Shown here: positions 14,356 through 21,946 of the stretch, in pieces
Layout of the letters: each line of letters begins with the position of its first letter
Numbering within the stretch: position 1 is the stretch's first letter
Assembly (NCBI GenBank): GCA_024690695.1
Contig: JAILOS010000058.1
Span: 1-23,445, forward strand
Source of the DNA: Oscillospiraceae bacterium
Lineage (GTDB): Bacteria > Bacillota_A > Clostridia > Oscillospirales > Oscillospiraceae
DNA: 23,445 nt
Direction of reading: 5' to 3'
Program-made: the position numbers and the translations under genes
The notes under the pieces: generated by a model
What the model saw: only the letters and a program-made list of their open reading frames with translations
Told to the model about the DNA's origin: nothing
Databases searched by the model: none

Positions 14356-15676
14356 GACATTTGCGTTGATTTCGCTCGGCTGCGCCAAGAATCTGGTCAA
14401 CAGCGAGCAGATGCTGTATCTGCTCAGCGAGGCGGGTTACGCCCTCGTTCCCGAGCCGGAGGGGGCGGATTTTGCCGTCGTAAACACCTGCGGCTTCATC
14501 GACGCGGCCAAGAGCGAGGCGATCGACACGATCCTCGAGCTTGCGGAGCTGAAAAAGGCGGGCCGTCTCGGCGCTCTGATCGTGACGGGCTGTCTCTCCG
14601 AGCGCTATCGGGATTCGATCCTCGAGGAGCTGCCCGAGATCGACGCCGTGCTCGGCGTCGGCTCCTTCGGCCGGATTGTCGAGGCCGCCGACCGCGTGTG
14701 CGAGGGCCGGAAGCTCAGCCGCTTCGGCGACCAAAGCGCGCCGGTGGAGGAGATCCCCCGCGTCGTGACGACCGGGCCGGGCTGGGCCTATCTGCGTATC
14801 GCCGAGGGCTGCAACAACTTCTGCGCCTTCTGCGCGATCCCCTTCATCCGCGGGCGCTACCGCTCGCGCACGATGGAAAACGTGCTGGAGGAGGCCCGCG
14901 ATCTGGCCGCGCACGGCGTCAAGGAGCTGATCGTCATCGCGCAGGATATCACCCGCTACGGCACCGACCTGTACGGGAAACGCATGCTGGCGCCGCTCTG
15001 CCGGGAGCTCGCCGCGATCGAAGGCGTCGAGTGGATCCGTCTGCACTACCTCTATCCCGACCAGTTTGACGACGAGCTGATCGACGAGATCGCCCGCAGC
15101 GACAAGATCGTCAAGTATCTGGATATCCCGATCCAGCACATTAACGACGCGATCCTGAAGCGCATGAACCGCCGCGGCACCGGCGCCGAGATCCGCGCGC
15201 TGTTCCGGAAGCTGCGCGAGCGCATCCCCGGTCTCGTCCTGCGCACCAGCCTGATCGCCGGTCTCCCCGGCGAGGGCGAGGCGGAATTTGAGGAGCTCTG
15301 CGCGTTTCTCCGCGAGGCGAAGATCGAGCGCGTCGGCGTCTTCCCCTTCTCCCCCGAGGAGGGCACGCCCGCCGCGCTGATGGAGCGTCCCGACGAGGAG
15401 ACCGCGCAGCGCCGGGCCGATCAGATCCTGGAGCTGCAGGCGCCGATCATGGACGATTTCCTGCAGAGCTTCGTGGGAAAGACGCTGCGGGTACTGTATG
15501 AATACGACGACGCGGAAAGCGGGCTGCACGTCGGCCGCAGCTATGCCGATTCGCCCGACATCGACGGGCTGGTGTTCTTCTCCGGCGCGTGTACGGAGGG
15601 CGAGCTGGTCGAGGTCGAGATCGACGAGACCGACGACGGATACTGGTACGGTCACGTGAAGGAGGCGGAGGCATGA
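14348..15676 (+). CDS. rimO: Ribosomal protein uS12 methylthiotransferase
   Basis: 442 aa from the ATG at 14348, which has GGAG 7 nt upstream. An in-frame ATG 15 bp earlier lacks a good site. RimO adds a methylthio group to an aspartate of ribosomal protein S12. The N-terminal domain provides the auxiliary [4Fe-4S] ligands Cys12 (SLGCAKN), Cys48 (NTCGF) and Cys82 (TGCLSERY). The radical SAM triad is Cys155, Cys159 and Cys162 in EGCNNFCAFCAIP. The C-terminal TRAM-type domain is present. The SLGCAKNLVNSE opening separates RimO from the tRNA enzyme MiaB. It overlaps recX by 8 bp and pgsA by 4 bp. Confidence 0.96.
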   Translation: MNKTFALISLGCAKNLVNSEQMLYLLSEAGYALVPEPEGADFAVVNTCGFIDAAKSEAIDTILELAELKKAGRLGALIVTGCLSERYRDSILEELPEIDAVLGVGSFGRIVEAADRVCEGRKLSRFGDQSAPVEEIPRVVTTGPGWAYLRIAEGCNNFCAFCAIPFIRGRYRSRTMENVLEEARDLAAHGVKELIVIAQDITRYGTDLYGKRMLAPLCRELAAIEGVEWIRLHYLYPDQFDDELIDEIARSDKIVKYLDIPIQHINDAILKRMNRRGTGAEIRALFRKLRERIPGLVLRTSLIAGLPGEGEAEFEELCAFLREAKIERVGVFPFSPEEGTPAALMERPDEETAQRRADQILELQAPIMDDFLQSFVGKTLRVLYEYDDAESGLHVGRSYADSPDIDGLVFFSGACTEGELVEVEIDETDDGYWYGHVKEAEA

Positions 15677-16215
15677 ACACCCTGGCCAACAAAATCACGA
15701 TCTTTCGCGTGCTGATGATCCCCGTTTTTCTGGTGCTGGTCTATGCCGGACTGCCGTACTGGGCGCTGGGCGTGTTCATCGCCGCAAGCCTCTCCGACTT
15801 TGCCGACGGCTACGTGGCCCGGCGCTACAACCAGGTCACCAACTTCGGCAAATTCATGGATCCGCTGGCCGACAAGGTGCTGGTCGTCGCCGCGATGTGC
15901 TTTTTCGTCGACGTCGGAAGAATGCCCGGCTGGGCGCTGGCCGTCGTGCTGCTGCGCGAATTTGCGGTCTCCGGGCTGCGGCTCGTCGCCGTCGAGCAGG
16001 GCCGCGTGATCGCCGCCGCGAAATCCGGCAAGGTCAAGACCGCCGTGACCATGCTGTGCCTGTGCCTGATGCTCGCGACCCGCGCGCCCGGGATCGGAGA
16101 ATCCGCTCCGGACCTTCCCGCGCAGCTCAGCACCGCCCTGATCCTGCTCACCACCGTCTATTCCGGCGCGGAATATTTCTGGAAAAACCGCGACGTTTTC
16201 AAAGAATCCAAGTAA
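15673..16215 (+). CDS. pgsA: CDP-diacylglycerol--glycerol-3-phosphate 3-phosphatidyltransferase
   Basis: 180 aa with about four to five hydrophobic helices, an integral membrane enzyme that makes phosphatidylglycerol phosphate. The CDP-alcohol phosphotransferase signature is complete: Asp42, Asp45, Gly46, Ala49, Arg50, Gly59, Asp63 and Asp67 (DFADGYVAR, then GKFMDPLAD). The N-terminal NKITIFRVLMIPVF is typical of PgsA. The start was chosen at the ATG that overlaps the rimO stop (ATGA, 15673-15676), with GGAGGCGGAGG just before it. A cysS gene follows after 10 bp. Confidence 0.93.
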   Translation: MNTLANKITIFRVLMIPVFLVLVYAGLPYWALGVFIAASLSDFADGYVARRYNQVTNFGKFMDPLADKVLVVAAMCFFVDVGRMPGWALAVVLLREFAVSGLRLVAVEQGRVIAAAKSGKVKTAVTMLCLCLMLATRAPGIGESAPDLPAQLSTALILLTTVYSGAEYFWKNRDVFKESK

Positions 16216-16225
16216 GGAGCCTGTT

Positions 16226-17677
16226 ATGAAACTGTATAATTCTCTGACCCGCAAGCGCGAGGATTTCGTCCCGAACCACCCCGACATCGTGAAGATGTAC
16301 ACCTGCGGCCCGACGGTCTATCACTACGCCCACATCGGGAACCTCCGCTCCTACATCATGGAGGACGTGCTCGACCGCTATCTGCGCTACTGCGGCTACA
16401 ATCTGAAGCGCGTGATGAACATCACCGACGTCGGCCATCTGAGCTCCGACGCCGACGAGGGCGAGGACAAGATGCTCAAGGGCGCCCGCCGTGAGAACAA
16501 GAGCGTGATGGAGATCGCGAAGTTCTACACCGACGCCTTTTTTGCCGACTGCGACAAGCTCGGCATCCGGCGGCCCGACGTCGTGGAGCCCGCGACGAAC
16601 TGCATCGGCGAGTATATCAAAATCATCTCGAAGCTGATGGACACCGGCTACGCCTATTTTGCCGGCGGCAACGTGTACTTCGACACCTCGAAGCTCGAGC
16701 GCTACTACGTCTTCAACGACTTCACCGCCGAGGATCTCGACGTCGGCGTGCGCGAGGGCGTGGAAGAGGACACGAACAAGCGCAACAAAAACGACTTCGT
16801 GCTGTGGTTCACGAAGTCGAAGTTCGAGGATCAGGCGCTCAAGTGGGACTCCCCCTGGGGCGTCGGCTATCCAGGCTGGCATATCGAGTGCTCCGCCATC
16901 TCGATGAAGCATCTCGGCGAGGATCTGGACATCCACTGCGGCGGCATCGACAACGCCTTCCCCCATCACACCAACGAGATCGCCCAGTCCGAGAGCTATC
17001 TGGGCCACAAGTGGTGCAACTACTGGATGCACGTGCTGCATCTGAACTCGAAAAACGGCAAAATGTCCAAGTCTTCCGGCGAGTTCCTGATCCTGTCGCT
17101 GCTGGAGCAGAAGGGCTACGATCCGCGGGCCTACCGTTTCTTCTGCCTGCAGAGCCATTACCGCAAGAACCTCGTGTTCGACTGGGAGAACATGGACAAC
17201 GCCCAACTCGCCTTCCAGAAGCTGGTCGCGCGCATCGCCGCGCTCGATCCCGCGCCGGCCGAGCTGGACGGGGCCGCCTTCGAGACGCTGAAAAAGCGCT
17301 TCACCGACGCGATGGACAACGATCTGAACACCTCGCTGGCCGTCACGGCGCTCTACGACGTACTGAAGGCGAAGACCAACGATTTCACCAAGCTCGCGCT
17401 GATCGCGGACTTCGACCGGGTGCTGAGTCTGGACCTGATCGCGAAGGCGGACAAGAAGCGCGAGGAGCTGAAAAAAGAGGCTGTCAAGGCCGGCGAGTTC
17501 ACGATCGTCTCCGAGTCCGGCGAGACGGACGAGGCCGTCGAGGCGCAGATCCGCGCCCGCCAGGACGCGAAAAAAGCGAAGAACTTCGCCGAGGCCGACC
17601 GCATCCGCGACGAGCTGAAGGCCGCCGGGATCGAAGTGACCGATATCCCCCACGGCGCGAAGTGGCGGCGGGTTTGA
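16226..17677 (+). CDS. cysS: Cysteinyl-tRNA synthetase
   Basis: 483 aa, a class I synthetase that charges tRNA-Cys. The HIGH-like motif HIGN is at 36-39 and KMSKS at 279-283. The zinc site that selects cysteine is complete: Cys27, Cys222 (HIECSA), His247 and Glu251 (PHHTNEIAQSE), with the same spacing as in E. coli CysS. The C-terminal helical anticodon-binding part is present. AAGGAG lies 8 nt before the ATG. There is no T-box leader; the gap to pgsA is only 10 bp, so it is expressed with the upstream genes. Confidence 0.97.
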   Translation: MKLYNSLTRKREDFVPNHPDIVKMYTCGPTVYHYAHIGNLRSYIMEDVLDRYLRYCGYNLKRVMNITDVGHLSSDADEGEDKMLKGARRENKSVMEIAKFYTDAFFADCDKLGIRRPDVVEPATNCIGEYIKIISKLMDTGYAYFAGGNVYFDTSKLERYYVFNDFTAEDLDVGVREGVEEDTNKRNKNDFVLWFTKSKFEDQALKWDSPWGVGYPGWHIECSAISMKHLGEDLDIHCGGIDNAFPHHTNEIAQSESYLGHKWCNYWMHVLHLNSKNGKMSKSSGEFLILSLLEQKGYDPRAYRFFCLQSHYRKNLVFDWENMDNAQLAFQKLVARIAALDPAPAELDGAAFETLKKRFTDAMDNDLNTSLAVTALYDVLKAKTNDFTKLALIADFDRVLSLDLIAKADKKREELKKEAVKAGEFTIVSESGETDEAVEAQIRARQDAKKAKNFAEADRIRDELKAAGIEVTDIPHGAKWRRV

Positions 17678-17746
17678 GAGAATTCGGAATTATGTAAACT
17701 TGCCCGGCTCAAGGACGAAGCGCAAGCTATGAACGGAGGCATTTTG

Positions 17747-17992
17747 ATGGATGAACTGACCAAAAAATACGGAAAAGCGGTCTGCGTGCTGCTCTACGGC
17801 GCCTTCGGCGCGCTGGCCGTGCGTAAAAAACCCTGGCCGCTCCTGATCCTGCTGGGTCTGCACGGGGCCGAGTACCTTCTGGTGGGAAGAAAGGTCGCGG
17901 CAGAAAACGGCATTCCCCAGGCCGAAGCGGCCGCCAACTGCCTCGCCTTCGGCTTTACCTGGTGGAAGCCGATCAAATATCACTGGAACTGA
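17747..17992 (+). CDS. Small membrane protein of unknown function
   Basis: 81 aa from the ATG at 17747, which has GGAGG 7 nt upstream. An in-frame ATG at 17729 lacks such a site. Two or three hydrophobic stretches are visible (about 10-25, 30-47 and around 65-75), with a positive RKK between the first two and a conserved-looking end FGFTWWKPIKYHW. I do not recognise an assigned function. It is the last gene of the long plus-strand cluster, 69 bp after cysS, and is followed at once by a strong terminator. Confidence 0.75.
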   Translation: MDELTKKYGKAVCVLLYGAFGALAVRKKPWPLLILLGLHGAEYLLVGRKVAAENGIPQAEAAANCLAFGFTWWKPIKYHWN

Positions 17993-18001
17993 GCGTTTCA
18001 T

Positions 18002-18048
18002 GCAAACGGGCCTTCGGAGCGATCCGAAGGCCCGTTTGCCTGTTCTTT
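18002..18048 (+). terminator. Intrinsic terminator with 17-bp perfect stem and GCGA loop
   Basis: GCAAACGGGCCTTCGGA (18002-18018) pairs with its complement at 18023-18039 around a GNRA-type GCGA loop. CTGTTCTTTTG follows. It ends the plus-strand cluster 9 bp after the small membrane gene. On the minus strand no T-run follows the stem, so its use by galE is uncertain. The remaining 80 bp up to galE hold no gene. Confidence 0.85.
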
Positions 18049-18121
18049 TGTAAATGCCGGGCGCCCATCGCGGGCGGCCGAGGCCGCTCGTGCGGCAGCG
18101 GCGGTTGATCCGATTCTGAAT

Positions 18122-19138
18122 CTACTCCGCGTAGCCCATCGGGTTTTTGCTCTGCCAGGCCCAGGTATCGCGGCACATGTCCTCCAGCGTATACTGCGCT
18201 TTCCAGCCCAGCAGCTCCGCGCTCTTGTCAGGGCTGGCGTAGACCGTGGCGAGGTCGCCGGGACGGCGCGGCACGATCTCGTAGGGGATTTTCCGGCCGG
18301 TGACGCGCTCGAAGGTGTGTACCATGTCCAGCACGCTGTAGCCCTGGCCGGTACCGAGATTGAAGACGCTCTCGCCCTTGTGGCTGAGCATATAGTTGAT
18401 GGCCGCGACGTGGCCGCGCGCGAGATCCACAACGTGGATATAGTCGCGCACGCCGGTGCCGTCATGGGTGTTGTAGTCGCCGCCGAAGACGTTCAGATGG
18501 TCCAGCCGGCCCACCGCCACCTGCGCGATGAAGGGCATCAGATTGTTCGGGATGCCGTGCGGATCCTCGCCGATCAGGCCGCTCGCATGCGCGCCGATCG
18601 GGTTGAAGTAGCGCAGCAGCGCAACGGACCACTCGCCGTCGGCCTTTGCGGTGTCGCGCAGGATCTGCTCGGACATGTACTTCGTCCAGCCGTAGGGGTT
18701 GGTGCACATGCCGGTCTTCGAGATCTCGCGCAGCGGCATTTCGTTGTCGCCGGAATAGACCGTGGCCGAGGAGGAAAAGACGATGTTCTTCACGCCGTGC
18801 TCGCGCATGACCTCGCAGAGCGTGACCGTGGAAAAGAGGTTGTTGTCGTAGTACTCCAGCGGCATCACCACCGACTCGCCGACCGCCTTGAGCCCGGCGA
18901 AGTGGATCACACAGTCGACGCTGTGCTTTTCAAAGACGCGGTGCAGCGCGTCCTTGTCGCGCACGTCCTGCTCGTAAAAAGCGACGTCCCTGCCCGCGAT
19001 CTGCTCGACGCGCTCGACAGCCTTTGCGCTGGAATTGACGAGGTTATCGACGACGACGACGTCCATGCCCTGCGCAAGCAGCTCGACGCAGGTGTGGCTG
19101 CCGATGTAACCGGCGCCGCCCGTGACCAGAACTTTCAT
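18122..19138 (-). CDS. galE: UDP-glucose 4-epimerase
   Basis: 338 aa, a short-chain dehydrogenase-type enzyme interconverting UDP-glucose and UDP-galactose in the cytoplasm. The NAD-binding GGAGYIGS is at 7-14. The catalytic residues Ser124 (FSSSATVYS), Tyr149 and Lys153 (YGWTK) match the E. coli numbering exactly. AAGGAG upstream of the ATG at 19138 supports the start. It follows the nucleotidyltransferase gene by 12 bp, so the two form one unit. No galK or galT is in the window. Confidence 0.97.
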   Translation of the reverse strand: MKVLVTGGAGYIGSHTCVELLAQGMDVVVVDNLVNSSAKAVERVEQIAGRDVAFYEQDVRDKDALHRVFEKHSVDCVIHFAGLKAVGESVVMPLEYYDNNLFSTVTLCEVMREHGVKNIVFSSSATVYSGDNEMPLREISKTGMCTNPYGWTKYMSEQILRDTAKADGEWSVALLRYFNPIGAHASGLIGEDPHGIPNNLMPFIAQVAVGRLDHLNVFGGDYNTHDGTGVRDYIHVVDLARGHVAAINYMLSHKGESVFNLGTGQGYSVLDMVHTFERVTGRKIPYEIVPRRPGDLATVYASPDKSAELLGWKAQYTLEDMCRDTWAWQSKNPMGYAE

Positions 19139-19150
19139 ATCATTTCTCCT

Positions 19151-20059
19151 TCAGTCCAACAGAATCTCCGGATAGACGCCGGAGGCGCGGCGTTCGGCCA
19201 GATGGCTGACGACGCCGGCAAGATCTTCCTTGTAGGTAACGCCGAACCAGGTCTCGTCGCAGTCGAGCACCCGCACGCGGCCGCGTCCCTCGCCGATCAC
19301 GGCGTTGACGACGAAGGGCAGGAAATACTCGCACTTGAGCGGGTTTTTCGGCAGGTTCTCCGCAAGCCAGGCCGGGAAGCGCCGCTCGAGCTCGTCGAGC
19401 ATCCCGGGGCGGAAGGCCCAGCAGTTCATCGAAACCGGCTTGTCGCCCGACAGCGCCGTCCAATGCTCGCCGTCTTCGGTAAAGGCGGCGTCGGCCCCGC
19501 GCTTTTCGATGCGCACCCGCTCGACCACGTCCCGGAGCAGCCCGTCCTCCACGGTGCAGATCCCGCGCGCAACGCTGCCGTGCTCGGTGACGGTATTGCG
19601 CAGGCGGTAGGCCACCATCGCGTGCTCGTCCTCCGCGCCGTCCCGGCTGAGAAAGCCGTAGAGCGCGTCAAAGGCGCTCGGCCCGTAGTAGTCGTCGGCG
19701 TTGAGGACCGCAAAGGGCCCTTCCACCGTGCCGCGGCAGCAGAGCGCCGCGTGCCCCGTGCCCCAGGGCTTCGTGCGCCCCTCCGGCACGGAAAAGCCCT
19801 CCGGCAGGCTCTCGAGCGTCTGATAGACGTAGCTCACGTCGAAATACCGCTCCATCCGGCGGCCGACACGGTCCCGGAAAGCCTCCTCGATCTCCGGCTT
19901 GATGATGAAGCATACCCGGCGAAAGCCCGCCCGATACGCGTCGTACAGCGAGTAATCAATGATCGCGTGGCCCTTTTCGTCCACCGCCGTGATCTGCTTG
20001 AGCCCGCCGAAGCGGCTGCCCATGCCGGCGGCCAGAATGACAAGCGTGGGTTGTTTCAT
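19151..20059 (-). CDS. Sugar-phosphate nucleotidyltransferase
   Basis: 302 aa with a Rossmann-like nucleotidyltransferase fold. The nucleotide-binding loop LAAGMGSRFGGLKQ is at 9-22, PWGTGHA at 98-104, and the metal-binding NADDYYG at 119-125. The signature differs from canonical GalU (GxGTRxLPxTK), so this is a separate branch of the family. Being co-transcribed with galE, it most likely makes a UDP-hexose, probably UDP-glucose or UDP-galactose from the 1-phosphate, but the nucleotide and sugar are inferred from context. GAGAGGTG lies before the ATG at 20059. Confidence 0.85.
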   Translation of the reverse strand: MKQPTLVILAAGMGSRFGGLKQITAVDEKGHAIIDYSLYDAYRAGFRRVCFIIKPEIEEAFRDRVGRRMERYFDVSYVYQTLESLPEGFSVPEGRTKPWGTGHAALCCRGTVEGPFAVLNADDYYGPSAFDALYGFLSRDGAEDEHAMVAYRLRNTVTEHGSVARGICTVEDGLLRDVVERVRIEKRGADAAFTEDGEHWTALSGDKPVSMNCWAFRPGMLDELERRFPAWLAENLPKNPLKCEYFLPFVVNAVIGEGRGRVRVLDCDETWFGVTYKEDLAGVVSHLAERRASGVYPEILLD

Positions 20060-20083
20060 GGAAACACCTCTCTATCTTTCGTC

Positions 20084-20112
20084 AGTCTACCATATCCCGC
20101 CGCTTTTGTACA
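20084..20112 (-). promoter_or_regulatory. Predicted promoter of the nucleotidyltransferase-galE unit
   Basis: On the reverse strand, TGTACA (20112-20107), 17 bp, then TAGACT (20089-20084) with a TG one base before it (extended -10). It is divergent from the hydrolase promoter. The -35 is weak at 4 of 6 positions. Confidence 0.45.
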
Positions 20113-20178
20113 GGGGAAAGGATGGCAGAAAAAGCGCCGGCGCGCTCTCCGCGTTTTTGTGGAAAATAGCTTTTGCCT

Positions 20179-20207
20179 TTGCGTTTATCGGAAAGAGGGT
20201 GTATACT
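20179..20207 (+). promoter_or_regulatory. Predicted promoter of the hydrolase-DUF1653 unit
   Basis: TATACT at 20202-20207 is a good -10. The candidate -35 TTGCGT (20179-20184) is at 17 bp and matches only in TTG. The transcript would start about 17 nt before the ATG at 20231, overlapping the AAAGGAAG ribosome binding site region. Confidence 0.45.
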
Positions 20208-20230
20208 GTCCGGTGAAAGGAAGCGAACCT

Positions 20231-21046
20231 ATGAGCTTTCGCAAAGAAATCGTGCGGATCGGCACGCCGGCCGGTCGGCTGCGGCTGCTGATTCTGAACC
20301 GGCGTCCCGGAGAGAAGCGGCCCTGCGTCCTCTGGATCCACGGCGGCGGTTACAGCATGGGTCTGCCGGAGATGGTTTATTTCTCCCGCGGACTCGATCT
20401 GGTGAAAAAATTCGGCTTCGTGCTGGTCTCGCCGGACTATCGCCGCTCCGGCCGCGCCCCCTTCCCCGCCGCGCCCGAAGACTGCTACGCGGCGCTGCGC
20501 TGGCTGTGGGAGCACGCCGACGAGCTGGGCGCGGACCGCAGCCGCCTCTTCGTCGGCGGGGAGAGCGCGGGCGGCGGGCTCTGCGCTGCCGTGTGCATGA
20601 TGGCGCGCGACCGGGGCGAAATCTCTGTTGCCTTTCAGCTCCCGCTCTACCCGATGCTCGACGACCGCGAGACCGAGTCCTCGCGCGACAATCACGCGCC
20701 GGTGTGGAATACGCGCAGAAACCGCCGCGCCTGGGCGAAGTATCTCCGCTCGCTCCCGCGCGAGGATCTGAGTCCCTACGCAGCCCCGGCCCGGCAGACG
20801 GACCTGCGCGGCCTGCCGCCCTGCTACACCTTCGTCGGCACGCGCGAGCCCTTTTACTGCGAGACCCTGCGATTTACCGAGCGGCTGCGCGCCGCCGGCG
20901 TCGCCGCGGAGGCGGACGTCTATCCCGGCATGTTTCATGCCTTCGACATTTTTCTGCCCTTCAGCAGGGAGGGACGCGAAGCCCGCGCCTCCTTCGCCCG
21001 GCACGTCGCAGCCGCGCTGGAGGAAAGCAGCGCAAAGGAGGAATAA
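20231..21046 (+). CDS. Alpha/beta hydrolase (HSL-type esterase family)
   Basis: 271 aa, cytoplasmic, with no signal peptide. The oxyanion motif HGGGYSMG is at 37-44. The nucleophile elbow GGESAGG has Ser112, and the catalytic His236 is in GMFHAFD. The acid position in TFVGTREPFYCE carries Glu206, where many family members have Asp. It probably hydrolyses a short-chain ester, for example a deacetylation on a carbohydrate or small molecule; the substrate cannot be read from sequence. The start was chosen at the ATG with AAAGGAAG upstream. The frame stays open far upstream through DNA antisense to galE, but that part is not coding. DUF1653 follows within 3 bp. Confidence 0.9.
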   Translation: MSFRKEIVRIGTPAGRLRLLILNRRPGEKRPCVLWIHGGGYSMGLPEMVYFSRGLDLVKKFGFVLVSPDYRRSGRAPFPAAPEDCYAALRWLWEHADELGADRSRLFVGGESAGGGLCAAVCMMARDRGEISVAFQLPLYPMLDDRETESSRDNHAPVWNTRRNRRAWAKYLRSLPREDLSPYAAPARQTDLRGLPPCYTFVGTREPFYCETLRFTERLRAAGVAAEADVYPGMFHAFDIFLPFSREGREARASFARHVAAALEESSAKEE

Positions 21047-21049
21047 CGG

Positions 21050-21265
21050 TTGGATGAGCTGAGACCCGGGCGTTACCGCCACTTCAAGGGAAACGAGTAC
21101 GAGCTGCTGTTCGTCGCCCGCCACTCTGAAACGATGGAGGAGATGGTCGTCTACCGCGCGCTCTACGGCGAGCGGGGACTCTGGGTGCGTCCGGCGGCGA
21201 TGTGGAACGAGATCGTCGAGCGCGACGGCAGGCGCATGCGCCGCTTCGAGCGGATCGGCGATTAA
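21050..21265 (+). CDS. DUF1653 domain protein with TTG start
   Basis: 71 aa. DUF1653 hallmarks are PGRYRHFKGNEYELL (6-20), ARHSETMEEMVVYRALYG (23-40) and LWVRPAAMW (44-52). The function of the family is not established. The only in-frame start near the conserved N-terminus is TTG at 21050. AAAGGAGG inside the end of the hydrolase gene is placed to serve it, so translation is probably coupled to the hydrolase, whose stop is 3 bp before. Confidence 0.88.
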   Translation: MDELRPGRYRHFKGNEYELLFVARHSETMEEMVVYRALYGERGLWVRPAAMWNEIVERDGRRMRRFERIGD

Positions 21266-21322
21266 CGGCAAAAGCCGGGAGGGGTCACAGGCCCTTCCCG
21301 GCTTTTGCCGTTTTGGTTTTAT
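21266..21322 (+). terminator. Intrinsic terminator between convergent genes
   Basis: A 19-bp stem (21266-21284 with 21292-21310, starting CGGCAAAAGCCGGGA) contains one G-U pair and closes a 7-nt loop. TTTTGGTTTT follows on the plus strand. It ends the DUF1653 transcript. For the convergent minus-strand decarboxylase operon the stem is followed only by TTAAT, a weaker signal. Confidence 0.88.
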
Positions 21323-21918
21323 TTCACGTTGCGGAAGCGGAGCGACGCGAGCAGCGCGCCGACTTCCCCGCTCTCGGGCAGCGCCTCGAAATCCTCCGGC
21401 TTGGCTGCGACGCGGATCAGCGTCACAAGCAGATAGCTCGCGGCGTCTCCGGGGATCGGGAAGCAGAAGCAGAAGTTGTCGCCGTCCCGATAGCGCACGC
21501 CGGCGTTTTCGCCGCAGACGGCGGGCGTGAAGCCCTTGTATTTCTCCGCCAGCCCCTTCGACAGAGCCGCGAAGTCCTCGCCCGGATAATAGGCGGCGTA
21601 CTCGAACTGCGCCGCGTAGTCCTCGCCGCGCAGCACCGCCACGTGCGAGTCGCTCGAATAGCTCAGAAACTCCTCGGAAATCACCGCAAAGCCGAAGCGT
21701 TCGGCGTCGTAGCGCAGCGTGAGCTCCACGGTCTTCGGATCCTTATAGCCGGAGACGAAGCTGTAGCTCCCCTCTTTGGCGTTTTTCGGCTCCGCCGTCG
21801 TGTTTTCCGCTTTTGCGGGCTTGCTCCCCTGCTCGGTCTCCGGCTTCTTCGCCAGCAGCAGCGCCGCGGCCGCCCCGGCCGCCAGCACGCAGGGTACGAG
21901 AACCTTCCATTTTTTCAT
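21319..21918 (-). CDS. Membrane-anchored extracytoplasmic protein, function unknown
   Basis: 199 aa from the ATG at 21918, which has AGGAGG 8 nt upstream. A GTG 21 bp earlier is less likely. The N-terminus is a short basic stretch (MKKWK), one hydrophobic helix (about 6-23), then KK and a charged low-complexity linker (about 25-50). A folded domain of about 150 aa follows. There is one early Cys (residue 10) but no proper lipobox, so I read this as an uncleaved anchor. I do not recognise the domain. It lies 28 bp after the decarboxylase beta-subunit gene on the same strand, which suggests a link to that complex or simple read-through. Confidence 0.78.
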   Translation of the reverse strand: MKKWKVLVPCVLAAGAAAALLLAKKPETEQGSKPAKAENTTAEPKNAKEGSYSFVSGYKDPKTVELTLRYDAERFGFAVISEEFLSYSSDSHVAVLRGEDYAAQFEYAAYYPGEDFAALSKGLAEKYKGFTPAVCGENAGVRYRDGDNFCFCFPIPGDAASYLLVTLIRVAAKPEDFEALPESGEVGALLASLRFRNVK

Positions 21919-21946
21919 CGCGTTTGCCTCCTGATTCACGGGTCTT

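Noticed and set aside
16216..16225. T-box leader before cysS
   Set aside because: Only 10 bp separate pgsA and cysS, leaving no room for a leader element.
18040..18121. Extra gene or RNA between the terminator and galE
   Set aside because: Only 82 bp of GC-rich sequence with short imperfect stems and no T-run; nothing supportable.
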